Assembly: GCF_028389875.1 (NCBI RefSeq)
Contig: NC_084677.1
Coordinates: forward strand, 13,000,017 to 13,064,016
Origin: Rhea pennata
Taxonomy: Eukaryota > Chordata > Aves > Rheiformes > Rheidae
Length of the DNA stretch: 64,000 nt
Direction: 5' to 3'
Position 1 is the first letter of the stretch. Each line of letters opens with the position of its first letter. The position numbers and the translations under genes were made by a program. The notes under the pieces were generated by a model. The model was not told the origin of the DNA and made no database searches. It saw only the letters and a program-made list of their open reading frames with translations. Positions 56,762 to 64,000 of the stretch are shown here, piece by piece.

Positions 56762-57999
56762 GAAAAAGACAGTAACTTATGAAATTACCTTCTGAGACCA
56801 AACCAAAAGCATAGGTAGGGGCAAAATGTTAACGTATTTTGATTTTTAACTGTTAAGAAAGTTTTTAAAAGCTAATAAATAGACTGGGGAGCACCAGCCC
56901 GCAGCGTCTCCCACCGCTTGGCTCCTCTGCCCTCAGCGCCTGCAGCCACGGCAGCACCGCTCTACGCTGGAGCAAAAGCCGCCCTCCAGGGCAGAGTACT
57001 GAGCGCAGATCAGCCAGCTGCAAACACTCTGCAGCGTCCTCGGGCAGAGGGACGTTTGTGTACCCCAGGTGACGGTGGGGGCACTTGAGGAGATGCTGAG
57101 CACCCTCGTACGCCTTGGCTTGGGTGCAGCGAAAGGCACTCAGCACCCTGCAGACTCCTCCCTTCCACCTTTGCGCTGTGTTTAAATATATCCTGCAGAT
57201 TCCTTAACATTGTCATTGGCTTTCAAATCTGAACGCCAATGTCAGGCTACTTCAGATCTGATTCATGCTTTTCTAGAACCTGGAGAGGGGCAGAAATGAC
57301 CAACAGCAGTAGAATATCCAGGATAATGTAGCAAATTATCATAATTTGCTTTCTTCTGAACAAGCACTATCAAGATGCTGCGATACTGTTTCATTGTAGA
57401 ACATCCTATTTCATAACAGGGCTATTTTTAAGCTGATACACTTCAGGAATTGCTGGGCAACTCTCTAGCTTAACCTATAACTGCTACATTTATATATTAT
57501 ATAAATGAAACCTTATTTCTTGATCATGCCAAGAACTAGACCCCAAAATGCAAGTAATGCGCATCTGTTGAGATTTATACGCAGCTGATGTTTCTCAAAT
57601 TAATCTGACACATTCAAAGTTACAATTTCTCCTTTTGCCCATTATGAATAACCCGTGCTTAGTATGAGCTACTAGATATCACACTGTCAACACATTACAA
57701 TGGTCATGAAAATTTACTATTCCACCCCACCAGCTACACACCATATCATTATTACAAAAACCCTGAATAAGCGCCAGGGCTGCAAATCCTGGTTGAAAAC
57801 AATCACAAAATTCTTCTTGGCTGCAAAGCTTTCACTCTCAAAGTGCCAGAGAGCTGATGGCCTAAGATTCAGATATGTGTGCTAGGCACAGCTTGCATAA
57901 GCAACTGCACCTGAGTTGAAAGAGGTTAGTGCAGGATCAGTTTCCAGTTGGTCAAAGATAAGCCAATATATTCAGGGGGAAGTTGGCTTTGGTCTTTTT

Positions 58000-58001
<2 letters not shown>

Positions 58002-58036
<35 letters not shown>
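58002..58036 (+). repeat. Poly(T), 35 bases (poly(A) on the minus strand)
   Basis: An uninterrupted run. On the minus strand it follows a 69-codon open frame (58250-58041) by a few bases (ttttaatagca), as a retroposed 3' end would. I saw no clear target-site duplication. Confidence 0.9.
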
Positions 58037-58039
<3 letters not shown>

Positions 58040-60003
58040 ATTAAAATCTGATCATGCACATAAAACTGTGTGCAGCAAGTGTAAGGCTATCTACAGAACT
58101 AACTGAAAAGAGGACTGAATATAAGAAAGTGCTTTGGTGCCTGTCATGTTTCCAGCAAGAATTCCTTATCCTTGATATAAGTAAATTGTTTAGCCAAAGG
58201 TGCTGTTTTCCAAGATCTTCCAGTAAATCTGCCAGGGGCTGAAAATGCAAAGGTAGAGTAATGAGTTTTGTTATTCACACTTACTGTAACAGTCTTCAGA
58301 ATAAACATTCATATACAAGCAGCATTCTCGGAATATCTCATGTAGGGAATAACGACTGTCTTGCCAAACTTCAGATCAGGTGCAGCTCACAGGCCTAAAT
58401 TGATGTTTTTCTTATTGCTTGTGCAATGTAGACAGAATTAGCTTCAAAATCACTTCCAGCCTCTGTTGTCCTCTCAGTCCCCATCTGGAGCCTGGCAAAA
58501 ACCTAACCCCTTGACCCAAATAGCTGTCTGTAATCTATGTCTCCATTCTCTTTCCCAAAACTGTTTTTTAAACTTTTATTACAGATGTTTTTTCTACATA
58601 AAACAAAAAATCTCCAAAGTAACCATATTGATTGCTCAGGTCAAATGAAAAAAGGAGTCAATTCCCCACTGCCCATCTTGAGCATGATGCTGCAGAAGTA
58701 ATCACAGTATCAAGCAATATTGCTTTCATCTCCCCTAGTGTCAGCTTTTATTGTGGCTAATATTTTTTGACAGGGTCCACTGATACAGGACTTCAATAAG
58801 TCAGTTTTCTGAAGCAATTTCTTCCACTCTTCCACTACGGCCGGCCTTTTCAATCCAAGAAACACCATGATATCTGTTGGAGAAGGACAGATGTGTCTGG
58901 CCTCCACAATAAACACTTGGCTTGGCAGGATAAAGCAATGCATATTCCAGATACATATTTTTCCACTCTTGTTTTAACAGTCACATAGGCTTTTCCCGTT
59001 GCCCAGTGAGAACAGGTCTATCACGGAGCAAAAGACGCTTCCTGAAACCCTGACAACAAGCACCCAGATGTAAGAACTGATTAACATTTTGGCCTGTCAT
59101 TGCAGAAGTCGCCAACTCCAGAAGTACTTCCTGGAGTATTGTCAGAGTGACCTTCACGGGAAGACTGTCCACACCATTAAACAAAGAAGATGTATTTATA
59201 ATTATCTGTCTGTATCACCTTCACGTAACATATCTTATCTCTGGAAACCAACATTATTTTAACTGCATTAGAGGAAAAGCCCGACTGCATATGAACAGTA
59301 TAACTAGGGCAAAACAAAAATAAAATAATAAAGACACAAAAATAAAATAATAAAGACATACTTAATGAAGTTGTCAAACTAAACGAATGGGGTGCTAACC
59401 CCTACCCTTGGTCCCACTGCTAGTTTCATCGTTTTATTTCATTTTAGTTTACTTGTCAAATGTTTCCAATACAGCTTTCGAGCTTTCTATCCTTTTTGTG
59501 CTTTAGCAAACCCTACCACATATAAATGATATGAATGAATAAATAAGAGCCCTGTCCTGGGAGGCATGGGTGTTATCTAGTAGGGAATCAAATGGCTCAC
59601 TCTCACCTCCTAAAAACACTTGCTCTCAGTGGGAAAGACTTCCCCTTCAGAGGCATACAGAACTTGGCAGGATCAGTCTCAGTGGAATAAACTGCATGAG
59701 CCTAGATTTGCAGGATCAGGCCATTTAGTGCTGCTCTATTTTAAAAAGTGTCTTGTACATTGATAGTTGTTTCAGCCTCCTACACCACAGAGCAAAACCT
59801 TCAGAGCACAGGCTCAAGCACTGTGAAGAAGTTTGACACCACTTAATAAATCAGCACTTTGTGATGATATGAAACTGAATGCAGTCAGGCATTTCTTTCT
59901 CCTAGCAGACATTTGGGAGTGAAATGATGATCTTCAGTAGATCCAGGAATATTCCCTTTCAGTCACTGAGGAGTGTCTGTATTCCTAGGAACTGATATCA
60001 TTA

Positions 60004-60028
60004 ACCTTCTCTCCTCTCCTCTCCTCCA
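60004..60028 (+). repeat. (TCTCC)n microsatellite
   Basis: Four consecutive CTCTC-type pentamer units. Confidence 0.8.
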
Positions 60029-63004
60029 AGTAAATACAGGCATCTTATTGCAAAAACAACAAGAGTAGCAGCTCCAAAAGCAATGTGCCATCACCGCCTA
60101 CCTCCCATGCTCACCCCACGCACCTGTCCACTCCCTCTGCAAACTGTCACGGGCACAGAGAATTTATTCATGTCTTTCAAATGCATCAGCAGTTTGTTTT
60201 GTAAAAATTTACAGCCTGGAAACAGCATCATAATTTAAGACGTAACGAATAAATTATGGTTTATAATCCATGAGCTCCCCTGCTCTCCAAAGTAATGAGA
60301 TTTTGACAGATGTTTCACTTCTAAACTATTGGACCACATGGATGAGTTAGACATCCTAGTGTTAAACACAGTAGCCCATCTGGATCAACATTACCTTTCC
60401 TAGGCCTGCATGTCTTTATGAGTGTGAATTGCTCCAGAAGACCTATTTTTATACGTAAGCACGAATCCTGGGGCCAGGAGTTGGCCTAAGTAGCCTGGCT
60501 ATAAAAGAGCAGTGTTCAACAAGGTGATAAAAAGTGAAATCTTGTAGTTTTTCCTCCACTTCAGGAGCGGAAGCTGTGTAGATCAGTGGGGTTATGCGTT
60601 GCAAGGCAGTACAACGAGGCGAAATGTGCCGGCCAGTCATGCATCCTTGTCACCGGTATGGTAGTACAGGCTGCAGAGCATGGGATGGCAGCTTACTACG
60701 GACAGAAGGTCGGAAGGGAAATTGAGTATTGCTTTTTTAACTTTTGAGTTTAGAACTCAATCCTGTTGATGTTATGTTTTCACTGGTTTAACCTCTCACC
60801 TTAGAAATACAGCAAATAGTAAAAAATATAGTCAGGCTCCCTCTATAATAACAGACATTTATCATTATAAAAAAGTGAAGAAAGTGTATTTATACTGTCA
60901 TAGTTGTATGCAATGACAATTTCTATACCCTCTTGATGCACTAGGTATACAGAATACATTTCTAATTCTTACAGAAATGAATTCTAATTTTTATAGGCAA
61001 GAAGTTACTGTTTCTATTTCCATTTCTTATTTATTTATTTACTTTTGTAAAGAAAAGCAAGGAAGACTTTTTTTTTCTCTGATGCCCTCAAAATGTTACA
61101 TTTCTATCCTAGTTTTGAGCTTGGAAGGTTTTTCTAGCCTATTCTGTTTCCTTTTGCACCATCCACTAGAGAAGAACAAAGCAGTCTATAGAATCAGAGA
61201 TGAAAAGGGTCAGCCCTATCCATCTGCCATTGCGATTAACTCTACCACTTGCTATTATGAACATACCTTTGCTCTTTCTCACTTTATTAATCCACACACT
61301 GTATAATTCACACACTCAGAAGATAAGTTTCTCCTCACTCCTCAGTAACACAAGCCCTCATTATATGTTGCTCTTAAATCTTTGCTAAGTTAACCACAAA
61401 AGACTAAAGAAGCTGTGAAATGGTATAAAAGCATTCCTATACCTATATGAAATCACACTGGACTCAATGTAAAGACTCCTATTGGTTTTAATGGGAGCTA
61501 TAGCAGATCTAAAATGAATTAAAAGATCTTTCACATAGTATGATTCTAGGAGTATTTTATGTAATTGTAGGCAAGACAAAGTTTGTGGAAGTTCTTTTAT
61601 TAGACCAGCAAGCACAGCTTGAAAAAGCAAAAAGCTTCTTGGTCCACAAGCCTTTCTTCAAATTGTCTAGTTCTCCAGATACATCTAATAAAAGTTACTA
61701 TTGACCTGTCTACAAATGCCGTACAGGTATTCTTACATTATCATAGCTACAACAATACTAGCACCCAATTTAATCATATCTCCCATTTCCTGGTTAATTT
61801 AAGTGATTAAGTCATTCATGGAGCATCTCCACATCATTAGCTTAAATTAAGGAGCACCAAAAGTTGTAGCTCCTGATGCTACAAATATCCTGGAAATCCT
61901 GGATTGTCTAACAAATCTTACAGACCTGCTAAGATCTATCAGCTGATGCTTCACCTTCCTCTTTAAAAAATCATTTAAATCAGTTTGACTGTCTTTGATG
62001 TAAAACCTCTAATAAATTTGGTCCAGTTCTGCAAACTTTACTTTTGTAAATGCCTTCCATGATGTGTCCGTTATTATTTATATGAGTAAGGTCTACAAAA
62101 AAAACCTCAAGTTTGCATTATCTGAAAAAGTGGTTGTTGTTTGGTTTCTTATCTTTAGCTAGCAAATTATTCTTTTCTTCATCCATGAGGGTTCACTCTA
62201 GATTACAGTGGAGAGACAAGACTATGCCTAAGTCAAAAACAGAAGCTACTGACAACTTTTACGCACTCTGGAAATTCTAGGTGCCACTGATTCCAGTGGA
62301 TTTTTAGTCAGCAAGTACCTTGGGAGTATCCTTAGGATTCAACAGTGCAATGTCAAATGAGTGCTATAGTTATCATGGGAGCACCATGATTTCCATATAG
62401 TCTTCTCAAGAGAGAAGAGTAGTTCAGAAAGTGACTTTATACAGAAACAGCGACAATGTGTATGATTATCATTAAACAATCAGCTTAACGTTATAACATT
62501 TATGCCTCGTATTCTTATTGGCCGTAATTTGCAACAACACTAATGCACACTGCAATCTAGCAAAGACAAAAAGCCAACTGTACTACCCTGCTGGCACGAA
62601 TCCTACACATTAGCTCTACAGCCAAGTTCAATATCAAACAACATGTGTGTACCACTTACACCTCACCTGCTTAAGACTACTGCACGTATTGCTAAACTCC
62701 CATCACTTCTACTCTCCAGATGCGGTAACATAGGCACATATATATCAGTTTAGAAACAACATCCGCACCCAAGAAAGAGAGGCACAAAGCGGTCTAAAAG
62801 AGTTATCAAGATAGCCACAAACATAAAGGTACTTTTAAAAATGGCAATCAATCATAAAATAAGTGTAGCTTAAAACAGCAGAAACAAGTGAGCCACAGGG
62901 CATTTCCTAGGGATATGCGAGAGGCCAGGGTTAAGGCCCAGACATGACTACATCCAGCCAGTCATTAATCACCAAGAAATCCTTTTGCCTTGTTCATTTA
63001 CTAT

Positions 63005-63135
63005 TTAAAATCATAGACATTTGACATGGGGAGGCCTTTTAGCTCATTTTGTTCACCCTCCTACCCCTGTATCTAAGACAATCTTCCCCTTCAGGATTTC
63101 TTTGATGCAGTCTGCATTAAACCTGTGCTATACGC
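63005..63135 (-). repeat. Degraded CR1 LINE 3' end
   Basis: On the plus strand 'aaatcatagacatttgacat', then 'ggggaggccttttagctcat', then 'caccctcctacccctgt', then 'gatgcagtctgcattaaac'. This follows the complement of the sauropsid CR1 tail ('atcatagaat..ggaagggacct..tcatctagtccaacccccctgc'). The element is therefore in minus orientation, old and 5'-truncated. It is the only CR1-like piece I could recognise. Confidence 0.55.
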
Positions 63136-64000
63136 AAATGTACTCCCCTTGAAGCAAAAGAAGTGTTATTATTAGATGGGACAAGACAAAAGTCAGGCTG
63201 AGAGAGATCTGTAAACTTAGTGCAAAGCCAAAAGAAGCAGAATATGCTGTACCAATTGCAATCTGCCTCATGCTTGCATGGAGATACCCGCAACCCTTAG
63301 GTGAAACTGCAAGTTCAAGTGTTTCTGCTCAGAGTTCTGTCTCGTGAATAATTCCCACTCCTCACAAAGAATGCAAATTTGGGAATTTTGGCTAAACTCT
63401 TTTTTGTTGAAAGGCTTTTCAGAATCAAAACATTGAGCTTTATAGTCTCCTGACTTCAAAATGTTGCCCTTGAGCCACAGTAGCAGCGCTAAAATCAGGC
63501 AAGATCAGGCAGGTGTCCGACATCCATGCACCCGTGGGTTAGGAGGCTCCATACTCCTAACCCGAGCAGTAGCGTGGAGAGGACAATGCCGGGGCGGCCT
63601 CTGGACTTCCCGGACTCTGGGCCACACTACTCCCAGGCTTCTTTTACATTGCACTAGTTGCTAGCTGGGACTGGGAAGCCCAGGACATACTTCCCAGCCT
63701 GGCAGCAAGGAGACAGTGACACGGGGGTAATGATACCGCTCTCAGTCATGGGAGGAGCCCCTTCCCTGGGGGATAATCCTCCACGGCTAGTTAATCTGGC
63801 TTTATGCCCAGCTGCTGCTGGCAGGAAGCTGCAAAGCGGTTGCACCACTGCTTGGCATTTGGAGTCTATCTTCATTTTTATCTTCACTTCGTTCTAGAAT
63901 TTTACTTGCCCCTTTTTGTCACATACTCAGTCTACCTGTTGTAGTGGTGACAGAAAGCAGATCCACTCAGTAAAGGTGGTCTCAGGTGCTAGATTTTAAT

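Larger units (their letters stand above)
55917..64000 (-). other. PRKAR1B: PRKAR1B large intron (partial, leaves the window)
   Basis: At least 8.1 kb. It contains a GC-rich patch at 56870-57180, a 35-base poly(T), unassigned minus-strand frames at 58041-58250 and 58710-59184, a short TCTCC repeat and a degraded CR1 near 63.0 kb. No further PRKAR1B exon was found. Confidence 0.85.

Noticed and set aside
55917..64000. Search for the PRKAR1B exon preceding 55916
   Set aside because: No minus-strand sequence encoding the KWERLTVADALEPVQF region with flanking splice sites was found, so the exon must lie beyond the window.

Overview
The window is vertebrate nuclear DNA, almost certainly from a sauropsid (bird or crocodilian-like). 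It holds one complete gene and the 3' end of a second, both read from the minus strand. The complete gene is PDGFA (platelet-derived growth factor A chain). I placed its seven exons from splice sites and from residue-by-residue agreement with the family. The second gene is PRKAR1B (type I-beta regulatory subunit of cAMP-dependent protein kinase). Only its last two coding exons are inside; the rest lies beyond position 64000. PDGFA followed by PRKAR1B in tandem is also the arrangement I know from human 7p22. The sauropsid call rests on old amniote repeats (MIR-like SINEs, a degraded CR1, and copies of the short repeat containing a 'cattg..tcaatgga' hairpin), on the absence of any Alu or L1, and on the PDGFA sequence.

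Layout. 1-7590: gene-free sequence beyond the PDGFA 3' end, with a clear MIR-like SINE near 3.8 kb. 7590-31094: PDGFA, running from a long conserved 3' UTR (exon 7) through exon 6 (alternatively spliced basic tail), exons 5 and 4 (cystine-knot growth factor domain), exon 3 (propeptide and furin site), exon 2 (propeptide), exon 1 (signal peptide) and a 5' leader of roughly 0.9 kb. A 3.3-kb CpG island (about 28.66-31.96 kb) covers exon 2, exon 1, the leader and the promoter. 32-52.9 kb: intergenic, with microsatellites, small tandem repeats and a few open frames I cannot assign. 52.9-64 kb: PRKAR1B 3' UTR, last exon, penultimate exon, and the start of a large intron that leaves the window.

The reconstructed PDGFA is 211 residues (long form) or 196 (short form), the same lengths as in human. 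The eight cystine-knot cysteines and the RRKR cleavage site fall at the numbers used for human PDGF-A. The leader carries several upstream ORFs. One starts in a strong context and ends in an ATGA overlap with the PDGFA start codon.

Items that ordinary annotation would not explain: an orphan CpG island with its own minisatellite inside PDGFA intron 4; next to it, a short exon-like open stretch with a strong start context and a good donor site; an intergenic open frame encoding a Lys/Glu-rich segment followed by a transmembrane helix; and the overlapping uORF. None is proven. Most other open frames here are what chance predicts or are artefacts of GC-rich DNA. I saw no tRNA, rRNA, CRISPR or intact mobile element.
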